A stretch of DNA of 64,000 nt from JACCXG01 sp963834305 (GTDB taxonomy: Bacteria > Acidobacteriota > Vicinamibacteria > Vicinamibacterales > 2-12-FULL-66-21): assembly GCA_963834305.1 (NCBI GenBank), contig CAWIAX010000001.1, positions 372,001 through 436,000 of the forward strand, in the 5' to 3' direction. The notes beneath the pieces were generated by a model, which saw only the letters and a program-made list of their open reading frames with translations, was not told where the DNA came from and did no database searches. Positions within the stretch are counted from its first letter, which is position 1. Each line of letters opens with the position of its first letter. The position numbers and the translations under genes were made by a program. Below are positions 10,867 to 23,685 of this stretch, piece after piece.

Positions 10867-11778
10867 ATGTCCATTTCAATCGGGATCATCGGCGGGAGCG
10901 GCTTGTACGACATGGCGGAGCTGACCGGACGCGAGGAGCGCCGGGTGGAGACGCCCTTCGGCGAGCCGTCCGCCCCCTACGTCGTCGGCACGCTGCGCGG
11001 CCGGCAGGTGGCGTTCCTGGCCCGCCACGGCGCCGGCCATCGCCTCATGCCGTCGGAGCTGAACTTCCGCGCCAACATCTTCGGCTTCAAGACCCTGGGC
11101 GTGGAGTACATCCTGTCGGCCAGCGCGGTCGGCAGCCTGAAGGAGGAGTACAAGCCGCTCGACCTCGTCATTCCCGACCAGTTCATGGACCGCACGAAAG
11201 GACGCGTGTCCACGTTCTTCGGCAACGGCCTGGTCGCGCACGTCGGCTTCGCGCACCCGTTCTGCTCGCGGCTGAGCGGCATCGCCTACAGCGCCGCCCG
11301 CGCGTCTTCCGCCACCGTGCACCGCGGCGGCACCTACGTCTGCATGGAAGGACCGCAGTTCTCGACACTGGCCGAGTCGAACCTCTACCGGTCGTGGGGC
11401 ATGGACATCATCGGCATGACCAACCTGCAGGAGGCCAAGCTCGCGCGGGAAGCGGAGATCTGCTACTCGACCATCGCGCTCGTCACCGACTACGACTGCT
11501 GGCACCCCGAGCACGACCAGGTGACCGTCGAGATGATCGTGGCGAACCTGACCCAGAACGCCCGGACCGCCCAGCAGGTGATTGCCGACGCCGTCGCCGA
11601 GCTGCCCTACGACCGCACGTGCGAGTGCGCGACCGCGCTCAAATACGCCATCATCACGCGCCCGGACGCCGTCCCCGCCGAAACCCGCCGCGCGCTGGCG
11701 CCACTCGTGGACAAATACCTGGGCCAGACCGACCTGAACCTTGAACCTTGCACCCTGAACCCTGAACCCTTTAGATGA
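10867..11778 (+). CDS. mtnP: S-methyl-5'-thioadenosine phosphorylase (MTAP), repeat-encoded C-terminus
   Basis: PNP/MTAP-family phosphorylase, 303 aa, which releases adenine from methylthioadenosine. Motifs are IGIIGGSGLYD at the N-terminus, FLARHGAGHRLMPSE, GGTYVCMEGPQFST (phosphate and ribose contacts), and DIIGMTNLQEAKLAREAE. The Asp pair of VTDYDCWH fits 6-aminopurine preference. The last 13 residues before FR (DLNLEPCTLNPEP) are encoded by a GAACCYT heptamer array, so the native C-terminus has been extended or replaced by repeat. The stop overlaps the start of the PfkB kinase (ATGA). 5'-deoxyadenosine from radical SAM enzymes (hemW, mqnC) could also be a substrate, which is inference. 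Confidence 0.92.
   Translation: MSISIGIIGGSGLYDMAELTGREERRVETPFGEPSAPYVVGTLRGRQVAFLARHGAGHRLMPSELNFRANIFGFKTLGVEYILSASAVGSLKEEYKPLDLVIPDQFMDRTKGRVSTFFGNGLVAHVGFAHPFCSRLSGIAYSAARASSATVHRGGTYVCMEGPQFSTLAESNLYRSWGMDIIGMTNLQEAKLAREAEICYSTIALVTDYDCWHPEHDQVTVEMIVANLTQNARTAQQVIADAVAELPYDRTCECATALKYAIITRPDAVPAETRRALAPLVDKYLGQTDLNLEPCTLNPEPFR
11736..11770 (+). repeat. Heptanucleotide array A1, (GAACCYT)x5
   Basis: Five exact 7-nt units: GAACCTT, GAACCTT, GCACCCT, GAACCCT, GAACCCT. The array lies wholly inside the 3' end of mtnP and is translated as part of its tail. The same unit and the GCACCYT variant recur in array A2. Confidence 0.9.
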
Positions 11779-12713
11779 TCATCGTCACCGGCTCCATCGC
11801 CTTCGATTACCTGATGTCGTTCCCCGGCAAGTTCACCGAGCACTTCCTGCCCGAGCACATGTCGCGGGTCAGCCTGAGCTTCCTGGTGGACACCATGGAC
11901 AAGCGGCGGGGCGGCTGCGCGCCGAACATTGCCTACACTCTGGCCCTCCTCGGCGAGACGCCGCGGCTGATGGCCACCGCCGGGCAGGACTTCGACGAGT
12001 ATCGCCGATGGCTCGAGGCCGCCGGCGTGGACACGTCGCTCGTCAGGGACGTGCCCGGCAAGTTCACCGCCTCGTTCTTCTGCAGCTCGGATCTGGAAGG
12101 CAACCAGATCGCGTCGTTCTACACCGGCGCCATGGCCAATGCCGCCGAGCTGTCGTTCCGGCCGGTGAACGGCTGCCGGCTCGCCATCGTGTCGCCGAAC
12201 GATCCAAACGCGATGATTCAGTATGCGGAGGAATGCCGGACGCTCGGGATTCCCTACATCTGGGACCCGGGTCAGCAGTGCGCTCGCATGTCCGGCGAGG
12301 AGCTGCGGGCAGGGGTATCGGGGGCCACGCTGGTGATCTGTAACGATTACGAGTTCGAGCTGATTCGTCAGAAGACCGGGTTGGACGAGGCCAGCGTGCT
12401 CGAGCACGCCGACGCGCTCGTCATCACCCGCGGCGAGCACGGATCGTCCATCTTCGAGGACGGCCGCCGCACGGATGTGCCGGCGGTGCCGCCGGTCCGC
12501 ATCATCGATCCCACCGGCGTCGGCGACGCGTTCCGCGGCGGGCTGATGAAAGGGATGGTCATTGGCGCGGGCTACGCCGTGGCCGCGAAGCTCGGCTCGG
12601 TGGCCGCCGCCTACGCGCTCGAGCATCTCGGAGGGCAGAGCCACGCGTATACGTGGGCCGAATTCCGCGATCGGTTCGAGGCGAACTTTGGCCGCCACCC
12701 GGGTCTCGATTGA
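11775..12713 (+). CDS. PfkB-family carbohydrate/nucleoside kinase (possible adenosine kinase)
   Basis: A 312-aa ribokinase-superfamily kinase. It has the N-terminal GSIAFDYLM strand, the substrate lid region RRGGCAPNIAYTLALLGE, and the C-terminal catalytic motif DPTGVGDAFRGG, with the Asp of GVGD as catalytic base and an anion hole. ATG at 11775 overlaps the mtnP stop. Co-transcription with a purine-nucleoside phosphorylase suggests adenosine or a related nucleoside as substrate. The GGCAPNIA element resembles bacterial adenosine kinase-like PfkB proteins, but a sugar substrate cannot be excluded. Confidence 0.85.
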   Translation: MIIVTGSIAFDYLMSFPGKFTEHFLPEHMSRVSLSFLVDTMDKRRGGCAPNIAYTLALLGETPRLMATAGQDFDEYRRWLEAAGVDTSLVRDVPGKFTASFFCSSDLEGNQIASFYTGAMANAAELSFRPVNGCRLAIVSPNDPNAMIQYAEECRTLGIPYIWDPGQQCARMSGEELRAGVSGATLVICNDYEFELIRQKTGLDEASVLEHADALVITRGEHGSSIFEDGRRTDVPAVPPVRIIDPTGVGDAFRGGLMKGMVIGAGYAVAAKLGSVAAAYALEHLGGQSHAYTWAEFRDRFEANFGRHPGLD

Positions 12714-12810
12714 GTAGAATGGCCTGGAGTCCGGTCGCCTCGCCGGCGACGAGTTAGCGCTCCCCAGGGGACGGCAGCTGGCAGGTTTCGGCGGGGTCGA
12801 GGAGGCGCTC

Positions 12811-13851
12811 GTGAAACGTGTCGCTGTCGCTCCCGCCTTGCTGCTGGTGCTCGGACTGGTGCTGGTCATGGTGCCGTCCCTCGCCGCCCGGCACACTCCG
12901 TCCACCGACATTCGACCGCGCCAGCTCTCCGCGTCTCAGGATGCCGAGACCGGAGTCTTCCGGACCAGCACGAATCTGGTGCCGCTGAACGTCACCGTCA
13001 TCGACGGCAACAAGCAGTTCGTCAAGGGATTGACCGTGAACGATTTCACGGTGCTGGAGGACGGCGTACCGCAGCAGGTGAAGTTCTTCGAAGCGACCGA
13101 CGTGCCGCTCGATCTGATCATCCTGCTCGACACCAGCTCCAGCATGTCGGACAAGATGGACGTCGTCCACGAGGCGGCCGTCGGCTTTCTCAAGACCCTG
13201 CGGCCCGGCGACCGCGGCGCCGTCGTGGCCTTTTCGGATACCGTGCAGATCGTCCAGGCGCTGACGTCGGACCGCGAGGCGCTCGAAGCGGGCGTGCGCA
13301 GCACGGCGGCGCGGGGCGCCACCGCGCTGCACAATGCCATCTACGTGTCCTTGCGGCAGTTCGGCCGCGGCGCCCGGCAGGAGGGGGCGCTCCGGCGCCA
13401 GGCGATCGCGGTCCTGTCGGACGGTGAAGACACGTCGAGCCTGGTGACATTCGAGGACGTGCTGGCGGTGGCGCGGAAGAGCGGCGTCGGCATCTATCCC
13501 ATCGCGCTGCAGTCGAAGTACGCGGCGTCGCGGCTGGCGTCCTCCGGCGGGCGCCGCTACTACTCGGAATCGGAGTACTCCATGCGGATGCTGGCGCAGG
13601 AGACCGGCGCGCAGGCCTTCTTCCCGCTGCAGATCGTCGAGCTCAAGGGCATCTACGCCGTCATTGCCCAGGAGCTGTCCAGCCAGTATTCGCTGGCCTA
13701 CGCCCCGAACAACACCCGCCTCGATGGCCGCTACCGCCGCATTGTCGTGCGGGTCGACGCGAGGCCGGAGCTGAGGCTGCGGACGCGCACGGGCTACCTC
13801 GCCGACGCATCGCGCCTGCCGCCGGCGTCGCCGGCGCCGTTGCTGCGCTAG
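12811..13851 (+). CDS. Secreted VWFA domain protein (acidobacterial VWFA-related family)
   Basis: A 346-aa exported protein. The GTG start at 12811 follows a GAGGAGG Shine-Dalgarno and gives a signal segment MKRVAVAPALLLVLGLVLVMV. Next comes the domain common in Acidobacteria, FRTSTNLVPLNVTVID with FTVLEDGVPQQVKFFE. A von Willebrand A domain carries the MIDAS motif DTSSSMS (DxSxS), TALHNAI (Thr ligand) and AVLSDGEDTSS (Asp ligand). The end of the protein is basic and Pro-rich. It is likely periplasmic or surface-exposed and metal-dependent in binding a partner; the ligand is unknown. The 97-nt upstream gap holds a TAGAAT box (12715-12720) and a short GTCGCC/GGCGAC hairpin (12734-12750). Confidence 0.88.
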   Translation: MKRVAVAPALLLVLGLVLVMVPSLAARHTPSTDIRPRQLSASQDAETGVFRTSTNLVPLNVTVIDGNKQFVKGLTVNDFTVLEDGVPQQVKFFEATDVPLDLIILLDTSSSMSDKMDVVHEAAVGFLKTLRPGDRGAVVAFSDTVQIVQALTSDREALEAGVRSTAARGATALHNAIYVSLRQFGRGARQEGALRRQAIAVLSDGEDTSSLVTFEDVLAVARKSGVGIYPIALQSKYAASRLASSGGRRYYSESEYSMRMLAQETGAQAFFPLQIVELKGIYAVIAQELSSQYSLAYAPNNTRLDGRYRRIVVRVDARPELRLRTRTGYLADASRLPPASPAPLLR

Positions 13852-13869
13852 TCGCGCGTCCTTCCTGCC

Positions 13870-14331
13870 ATGCCGCGGCTCCTTGCCGTTCTGCTGACCG
13901 GTGCCGCGCTCCTGTGGTGGGCCGTGCTGATCAGCCTGCCGCTGTGGAGCGCAAAGTTCCCGGTGGCGGGCGCCATCGTGTATGGCGGTGGCGCGCTCGT
14001 CTGTCACCAGCGGACGGAGCGGACCTTCCATGCCGGGGACCAGCCGCTGCCGGTGTGCGCCAGATGTACCGGCCTGTACGTCGCGGGGCTGCTTGGCGCC
14101 CTGGGCGGCTGGATTGGGACGGCGCGAGAGCCGCGCCGCGCACGGGTCTGGCTGGCCGCGGCGGCGCTGCCGACCGTCGTGACGCTGCTCGTCGAGTGGA
14201 GCGGCGCGGGCAACCCGGGCAATGCCGGGCGGGCGCTCGCCGCGCTGCCGCTCGGCGGCTGTGCCGGCTGGCTCTTCGTGCGGATGCTGCGCCAGGAGTC
14301 CGGGGCAAGCACATGCGCTACAATCGGTTAG
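13870..14331 (+). CDS. DUF2085 family small membrane protein
   Basis: A 153-aa integral membrane protein with about four hydrophobic segments. It carries the family signature CHQRTERTFHAGDQPLPVC plus ARCTGLYVAG, a Cys/His-rich loop between the first two membrane spans that may bind metal. The biochemical function of the family is unknown. It begins a run of four small membrane protein genes (13870-15301) in which stop and start codons nearly touch, suggesting one transcript. The C-terminal residues after RMLRQESG show no family feature. Confidence 0.82.
   Translation: MPRLLAVLLTGAALLWWAVLISLPLWSAKFPVAGAIVYGGGALVCHQRTERTFHAGDQPLPVCARCTGLYVAGLLGALGGWIGTAREPRRARVWLAAAALPTVVTLLVEWSGAGNPGNAGRALAALPLGGCAGWLFVRMLRQESGASTCATIG
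14319..14324 (+). promoter_or_regulatory. -10 element TACAAT before the DUF6677-like gene
   Basis: GCTACAAT lies in the last codons of the DUF2085 gene, ending 10 nt before the ATG at 14335. This predicts a leader of 3-4 nt. Confidence 0.45.
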
Positions 14332-14334
14332 CTC

Positions 14335-14745
14335 ATGGCCTCGAAAACCACCGCCGCCGAGAGGGTGCGGCCTGCGTCTGAACCCGGCACCCTGGTCTGG
14401 CTCTGTGTCGCGGCGTGGGCGGTTCCGGGCGCCGGGCACTTCTGGCTCGGCCGCGTGCAGAAAGCGGCCGTCTTCTTCGTCGCCCTGACCACGATGTTCG
14501 TGTCGGGGCTGCTGCTCAAGGGTCGGCTGTTTCCCTTCGAGCTGAGCGAGCCGCTCGTGGCGCTGGCCGCCGTGGCCAACGCCGGGCTCGGGCTGCCCTG
14601 GATCCTCGGACGCAGCTTCGAGATGGGGAACGGTTTGGTCACGGCGGTGACCTACGAATACGGGAACAGTTTCCTGATTGTGGCCGGCCTGCTGAACTTC
14701 CTCGTCATGCTCGACGCCTTCGACATCGCCCAGGGGCGCAAGTGA
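14335..14745 (+). CDS. Small membrane protein, DUF6677-like
   Basis: A 136-aa protein with three or four membrane spans. It has the TM2-like opening AAWAVPGAGHFWLGRVQKAAVFF, in which a Gly-Ala-Gly-His turn joins two hydrophobic helices, and a C-terminal span ending LNFLVMLDAFDIAQGRK. This matches the pattern of acidobacterial DUF6677 proteins as I remember them. Function unknown. It is followed by a GTGA-overlapping start, so it is translationally coupled to the next small gene. Confidence 0.72.
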   Translation: MASKTTAAERVRPASEPGTLVWLCVAAWAVPGAGHFWLGRVQKAAVFFVALTTMFVSGLLLKGRLFPFELSEPLVALAAVANAGLGLPWILGRSFEMGNGLVTAVTYEYGNSFLIVAGLLNFLVMLDAFDIAQGRK

Positions 14746-14915
14746 GCAGCCACCTGCTGCTGCTGCTGCTGTTTGCCGTGCTCGTGTCGGCGGTGTTTGC
14801 CGCCCTGTCGCGCGACGAGCCCCGGGCGCAGCTGCGGACCGGCGCCCTGATGTGCGGCGGATTCGTTGGCGCCGCCATCCTCCTCGGCTGGCTGCTGTAT
14901 CCACTGCCGCTGTGA
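14742..14915 (+). CDS. 57-aa two-span membrane microprotein
   Basis: A short gene between the DUF6677-like and VanZ-like genes, starting at GTG 14742 (GTGA overlap) and ending at TGA 14915, which itself overlaps the next GTG. The product has two hydrophobic helices (SSHLLLLLLFAVLVSAVFAA and GGFVGAAILLGWLLYPLPL) separated by a charged loop SRDEPRAQLRTG. The exact start/stop overlaps on both sides and the clean two-helix hydropathy support a real gene rather than an accidental frame. Function unknown; it may partner the adjacent small membrane proteins. Confidence 0.65.
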   Translation: MSSHLLLLLLFAVLVSAVFAALSRDEPRAQLRTGALMCGGFVGAAILLGWLLYPLPL

Positions 14916-15301
14916 GGCCGCTGGTGCTCTGGGGGCCGGTCATCATCGTGATGGCCCTCATCTTCTCTGCCTCCGCAATCTCGGACCCCGGCGCGCCGCC
15001 GGGCGGGATGTCCGACAAGGCCGCGCACTTCATCGCCTATGCCGCCCTCGGCGCGTCGCTCCTGCGGGCGCTGGCGGGTGGCCGGACCGCGGGCATGACC
15101 GTCCGCCGCATCGGCCTGGCCACTCTGCTGGCCACGCTCTACGGCGCATCCGACGAACTGCACCAGATGTTCGTCCCGGGCCGGACGCCGGACGTGATGG
15201 ATCTGGTGGCGGATGCCTGGGGAGCCGCCGCCGGGGCCGTGCTGGTGGCGATGGGGGCGCGGCTCCTGCGACGCGCCACCGTAATGCGGCGGCCCTCGTG
15301 A
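14912..15301 (+). CDS. VanZ-like family membrane protein
   Basis: A 129-aa membrane protein. GTG 14912 overlaps the stop of the microprotein gene (GTGA). Family marks of VanZ-like proteins are SDKAAHFIAYAALGASL in span 2, YGASDELHQMFVPGR (the conserved D-E-x-H-Q motif) and DVMDLVADAWGAAAG in the last span. VanZ itself lowers teicoplanin susceptibility, but most chromosomal homologues have no known role. It is the last of four coupled small membrane genes, and its frame ends 57 nt before the next ATG. Confidence 0.82.
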   Translation: MRPLVLWGPVIIVMALIFSASAISDPGAPPGGMSDKAAHFIAYAALGASLLRALAGGRTAGMTVRRIGLATLLATLYGASDELHQMFVPGRTPDVMDLVADAWGAAAGAVLVAMGARLLRRATVMRRPS

Positions 15302-15340
15302 GCGGGTGCCTTTGCTGCCGGTGTTGCCGGCCGGGAACGC

Positions 15341-15346
15341 TATACT
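15341..15346 (+). promoter_or_regulatory. -10 element TATACT before enoyl-CoA hydratase
   Basis: GCTATACT ends 12 nt before the ATG at 15359, implying a leader of about 5-6 nt. It lies in the 57-nt gap after the VanZ-like gene. Confidence 0.45.
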
Positions 15347-15358
15347 CGATGCGCTGGC

Positions 15359-16153
<795 letters not shown>

Positions 16154-16156
16154 CCC

Positions 16157-16642
16157 GTGCGCCACGCTGACGCCCCGGTGCCGCTCAGCGCCGCCGGCGG
16201 CGCCCGATTTGCCATCATCGTCTCGCGGTTCAACGAGGCGATCACCGGCCGGCTGGCCGCCGGCGCGCACGCCGCGCTGCGCGAGGCCGGGGCGCCGGAC
16301 GAGGACGTGACGACCATCAGCGTGCCGGGGGCCTTCGAGCTGCCGCAGGCCGCGCGCGGCGCCAGCGAGAGCGGCCGCTTCGATGCCGTGGTCTGCCTGG
16401 GCTGCGTGATCCGCGGCGAGACGCCGCACTTCGAGTACATCTCGGCGGCCGTCGCTCACGGCCTGATGGCCGCGTCGGGAGAGACCGGCGTGCCGATGGC
16501 GTTCGGCGTGCTGACCGTGGACTCGTGGGACCAGGCGGAGGCGCGGGCCGGCGAAGGGCGCGACAACAAGGGGTTCGAGGCCGCCGCCGCCGCGCTCGAG
16601 ATGGCCGCGCTGTTCCGCACCTTCCGGTCGCAGGCACGATGA
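16157..16642 (+). CDS. ribH: 6,7-dimethyl-8-ribityllumazine synthase
   Basis: A 161-aa lumazine synthase, the penultimate step of riboflavin biosynthesis, which condenses the ribityl-pyrimidine with the butanone phosphate. Motifs are VSRFNEAITG, SVPGAFELPQAA and GCVIRGETPHFEYIS, whose His is the catalytic residue, followed by FGVLTVDSWDQAEAR and the phosphate-binding NKGFEAA. GTG 16157 starts 3 nt after the hydratase stop. The stop overlaps the nusB ATG (ATGA), the ribH-nusB pairing common in bacteria. Confidence 0.95.
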   Translation: MRHADAPVPLSAAGGARFAIIVSRFNEAITGRLAAGAHAALREAGAPDEDVTTISVPGAFELPQAARGASESGRFDAVVCLGCVIRGETPHFEYISAAVAHGLMAASGETGVPMAFGVLTVDSWDQAEARAGEGRDNKGFEAAAAALEMAALFRTFRSQAR

Positions 16643-17079
16643 AGCCGGTCGAGGCCCAGGCGAGGCACCGCGCGCGCGAGGCCGCCCTGCAGATGCTGTA
16701 TCAGTCGGAGGTCGGGCGCCTCAGCCCGGGCGACACGGTGATCGCGTATTGGCCGTCGCAGGACCCCCAGTCCGACCTGGCGCCCGAGCACCAGGCGTTC
16801 GCCAACGAGCTGCTGTGCGGCACCGTGCAGCGCCAGGAGGAAATCGATCGCCTGCTCGGCACCCGCGCCCAGAACTGGCGCGTCGAGCGCATGGCCATCC
16901 TCGACCGCGCCGTCCTGCGTCTGGCCACCTACGAGCTGCTCGCCAGCCCGGAGACCCCGGCCAAGGTGGTCATCAACGAGGCCCTGGAGCTCGCCCGCGC
17001 GTATAGCGGAGAAGAGGCCGTCGCCTTCGTCAACGGCGTCCTCGACGGCGTCCGCAAAGATCTGGCAAGGGAACCCTGA
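16639..17079 (+). CDS. nusB: Transcription antitermination factor NusB
   Basis: A 146-aa all-helical NusB, which with NusE/S10 binds boxA RNA in ribosomal operons. Visible are RHRAREAALQMLYQSEV at the N-terminus, ANELLCGTVQRQEEID and the signature MAILDRAVLRLATYELL, then ETPAKVVINEALELARAYS and AVAFVNGVLDGVRKDL. The final residues AREP and the TGA stop (17077-17079) come from the first GAACCCT units of a heptamer array, so the 3' end of this gene runs into the repeat. Confidence 0.95.
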   Translation: MKPVEAQARHRAREAALQMLYQSEVGRLSPGDTVIAYWPSQDPQSDLAPEHQAFANELLCGTVQRQEEIDRLLGTRAQNWRVERMAILDRAVLRLATYELLASPETPAKVVINEALELARAYSGEEAVAFVNGVLDGVRKDLAREP

Positions 17080-17139
17080 ACCCTGAACCCTGAACCAGCG
17101 AACCTTGAACCCTGAACCTAGAACCCTGAACCTTGCACC

Positions 17140-17154
<15 letters not shown>
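17071..17154 (+). repeat. Heptanucleotide array A2, (GAACCYT)x12
   Basis: Twelve units in direct orientation, mostly GAACCCT or GAACCTT. There is one 8-nt unit (GAACCAGC at 17092-17099), one GAACCTA, one GCACCTT, and a final partial unit. It fills the whole nusB-lysS junction, supplies the nusB TGA at 17077-17079 and carries the only usable lysS start, TTG at 17140. Confidence 0.92.
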
Positions 17155-18643
<1,489 letters not shown>

Positions 18644-18654
<11 letters not shown>

Positions 18655-19864
18655 GCTCTACATCGCGATGCGCTACCTGCTGGCCCGGCGCCGGCAGGCG
18701 TTCATCTCGATGATCTCGCTCATCTCGGTGGTGGGCGTCGCCGTCGGCGTGATGGCGCTGCTCATCGCGCTCGCGCTGATGACCGGGCTGCAGGGGGAGC
18801 TGCGCGACCGCATCATCGGCTCGACCGCCCACGTCTACGTGTGGAAGGTCGGCGGCATGGCCGACCCGGCCGCCGAGATGGCCCGCCTCGCCGAGGTGCC
18901 TCGCGTGCAGGCGGCCGCCCCGGCCGCGCTCGGCAAGGCGATGATCACCAGCGCCGAGGCGGAGAACTTCATCGACGTGAAGGGGATCGACCCCGAGCGC
19001 GAGCAGCACGTGACGCAGCTGCACGCCTCCATCCGCCAGGGCTCGGCGGAAGCCCTCAACCGGCCGGCCGGCGCCGTGCCCGGCATCCTGATCGGGACCG
19101 ACCTGGCGGAGATGCTCGGGGCAGGCATCGGCGACACCGTCCAGCTGCTCAGCCCGCAGGGAACCATCACCCCGATGGGGCCGATGTTCCGGCCGCGGAC
19201 GTTCGAGGTCGTCGGCATCTTCAGCCTCGGGCTCTACCAGTTCGACTCCGCCTACGGCTTCGTCACGGTGGACGTGGCGCGGCGGATCTTCGGCGAGGAC
19301 CTGCCGGTGTTCGTCGAGCTGCGCGTCGACGACATGTTCAAGGCCGGCGAGGTCGTCGACACCATCACCGAACGCTACGGCGCGCAATACGTCGCGCAGG
19401 AGTGGAGCGACACCAACAAGAGCCTGTTCTCGGCCCTGTGGCTCGAGAAGATGGCCATCTCGATCACCATCGGCCTCATCGTCATGGTCGCGGCGCTCAA
19501 CATCGTGGCCTCGCTCATCCTGCTCGTCATGGAGAAGAGCCGCGACATCGCGATCCTGAAGACCATGGGCAGCTCGCCGGCCAGCATCCGCTCGATCTTC
19601 ATGCTCCAGGGGCTGATCATCGGGCTGGTGGGGACGACCGCCGGGGCGGTGGCGGGCTACGGCCTGATCTACGTGCTCGACCGGTTCAAGCTGATCTCGG
19701 TGCCGGTGGACGTCTACCAGATCGCCTACGTCCCCTTCCTGCTCGAGCCCTTCGACTTCCTCGTCGTCATTGCCGCGGCGATCGTGATCTGCTTCGTCGC
19801 CACCATCTATCCCTCGCGCCAGGCCGCGAAGCTCGATCCCGCGCAGGCGCTGCGGTATCAGTAG
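18644..19864 (+). CDS. lolC: Lipoprotein-releasing ABC transporter permease LolC/LolE
   Basis: A 406-aa inner-membrane permease that extracts outer-membrane lipoproteins for transfer to LolA. The N-terminal amphipathic start PFELYIAMRYLLARRRQAF and first span are followed by a periplasmic MacB-like domain of about 210 residues and three C-terminal spans (MAISITIGLIVMVAALNIVAS onward). The cytoplasmic coupling helix EKSRDIAILKTMGSS contacts LolD. The segment SRQAAKLDPAQALRYQ closes the protein. It overlaps lysS by 11 nt and is followed by lolD with a 1-nt overlap. A single permease gene suggests a homodimeric LolF-like arrangement, or a partner encoded elsewhere. Confidence 0.92.
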
Positions 19865-20538
19865 TGCCCTTCATCGACGTCTCCGGCCTGACCAAGAGCT
19901 ACCAGATGGGCGGCACGCGCGTCAGCGTGCTACGGGCGCTCGAGGTGTCGGTCGAGCGCGGCGAGATGGTCGCGATCGTCGGCGCGTCGGGGGTGGGGAA
20001 GAGCACGCTGCTGCACGTGCTCGGCGGGCTCGACAGCCTCGACGCCGGCGTGGTGTCGCACGGCGGCGTCGAGCTCGGCCGGCTGTCGGACGCCGAGCTG
20101 GTCGCCTTCCGCAACCGCCACGTCGGCTTCGTCTTCCAGTTCCATCACCTGCTGCCGGAGTTCACCGCGCTCGAGAACGCCGAGATGCCGATGCGCATCG
20201 CGCGGATGCCGACGGCGGAGCGCAACAGCCGCGCCCGCGACCTGCTCGAGCGGGTCGGCCTCCGCGAGCGCCTCGCGCACAAACCGGGCATGCTCTCGGG
20301 CGGCGAGCAGCAACGCGTCGCGATTGCCCGCGCGCTCATCATGCAGCCCGACCTCCTGCTCGCCGACGAGCCGACCGGCGACCTCGACGAGCACACCGCC
20401 GATGCGCTGCACGCGCTGCTGCGCGAGATGCACCGCGAGCGCGGCCTGACGTCCATCATCGCGACCCACAACCCCCGCCTGGCCGCCGCCTGCGACCGTG
20501 TGCTGCGGCTGGAGGAAGGAAGGCTGACCCATGTCTAA
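19864..20538 (+). CDS. lolD: Lipoprotein-releasing ABC transporter ATPase LolD
   Basis: A 224-aa ABC ATPase. Walker A is GASGVGKSTLLHVLGGL, the Q-loop is FVFQFHHLLPEFTALEN (the LLPEFTA stretch is typical of LolD/MacB-type ATPases), the signature is LSGGEQQRVAIARAL and Walker B is LLLADEPTGDLD, with a switch His in IIATHN. GTG 19864 overlaps the last base of the lolC stop. It powers lipoprotein release with LolC. It overlaps the RidA gene by 8 nt, so the three genes probably share one transcript with lysS. Confidence 0.93.
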   Translation: MPFIDVSGLTKSYQMGGTRVSVLRALEVSVERGEMVAIVGASGVGKSTLLHVLGGLDSLDAGVVSHGGVELGRLSDAELVAFRNRHVGFVFQFHHLLPEFTALENAEMPMRIARMPTAERNSRARDLLERVGLRERLAHKPGMLSGGEQQRVAIARALIMQPDLLLADEPTGDLDEHTADALHALLREMHRERGLTSIIATHNPRLAAACDRVLRLEEGRLTHV

Positions 20539-20926
20539 GCGGCAGAACATCTCGAGCGGGACGAAGTGGGAGCCGCTCGTCGGCTATTCGCGCGCCGTGC
20601 GCGTCGGCAACGTCGTCCACGTCTCGGGGACGACGGCGACCGACGAGGCGGGGGGGATTGTCGGCCCCGGGGACGCGCGGGTGCAGGCGACGCAGGCGCT
20701 GCAGAACATCAGGCAGGCCCTCGAGCGCGCCGGCGCCGGGCTCGAGCACGTGGTCCGGACCCGGATCTACGTCACCAACATCGTCCGGGACTGGGAAGCC
20801 ATCGGCGAGGTGCACGGCGAGGTCTTCGGGAGCATCCGCCCGGCGACGTCCATGGTCGAGGTGGCCAAGCTGATCGACCCGGACATGCTGGTCGAGATCG
20901 AGGCTGAGGCGATCGTCGGCGAGTGA
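20531..20926 (+). CDS. RidA/YjgF/YER057c/UK114 family protein
   Basis: A 131-aa RidA-superfamily protein of the kind that deaminates reactive enamine/imine intermediates. The fold marks are VGNVVHVSGTTATDEAGGIVG, TRIYVTNIVRDWEAIGEVH and PATSMVEVAKLIDPDMLVEIEAEAI. The key Arg in VVRTRIYVTN and the Glu in VEIEAEA are present, but the sequence resembles the YjgH-like subgroups more than archetypal RidA, so enamine deaminase activity is uncertain. It overlaps lolD by 8 nt. Confidence 0.85.
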   Translation: MSKRQNISSGTKWEPLVGYSRAVRVGNVVHVSGTTATDEAGGIVGPGDARVQATQALQNIRQALERAGAGLEHVVRTRIYVTNIVRDWEAIGEVHGEVFGSIRPATSMVEVAKLIDPDMLVEIEAEAIVGE

Positions 20927-21085
20927 CCTCCGTGCCTCGCCGGCACAGCTGGCAGGCAACCTTCGGTCGCCCGCCCTATCCAACCCGGCGGATCCCGCCT
21001 ACGGAAATCTGCCGCCGGGCTGAATCCAGAATCCCCTCGCGTCGTCTAAACCTTGTAGAACGGCGTACTTAGCCGCAGAAACCGA

Positions 21086-21114
21086 TTGGCCCGGTGCTGG
21101 CTATGCCTTATAAT
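21086..21114 (+). promoter_or_regulatory. Full -35/-10 promoter for clpC
   Basis: TTGGCC (21086-21091), a 17-nt spacer and TATAAT (21109-21114) form the best sigma-70 type promoter in the window. The predicted leader to the ATG at 21159 is about 38 nt. The rest of the 232-nt gap (20927-21158) shows no gene and no recognisable CIRCE or HAIR operator. Confidence 0.65.
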
Positions 21115-21158
21115 GCAACGCAGGCGAAGCCCACCCTTACGAACGATAGGTACACCGG

Positions 21159-23597
<2,439 letters not shown>

Positions 23598-23607
23598 CCC
23601 GCCTACG

Positions 23608-23630
23608 CCGGGCCGCCTTTGGCGGCCCGG
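23608..23630 (+). terminator. Stem-loop after clpC
   Basis: A perfect 10-bp stem, CCGGGCCGCC (23608-23617) and GGCGGCCCGG (23621-23630), with a TTT loop, 11 nt past the clpC stop. No T tract follows, so it acts either as a non-canonical terminator or as an mRNA 3' barrier. Confidence 0.6.
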
Positions 23631-23685
23631 GCTCCGGCGGGGCACCATCAAGGCCGTTCGGTGGCCCCGAGCGTCCTAAATCCAG

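Noticed and set aside
20927..21158. Possible tRNA or riboswitch in the gap before clpC
   Set aside because: No cloverleaf, no T-loop consensus and no riboswitch core seen; only a promoter is supported.
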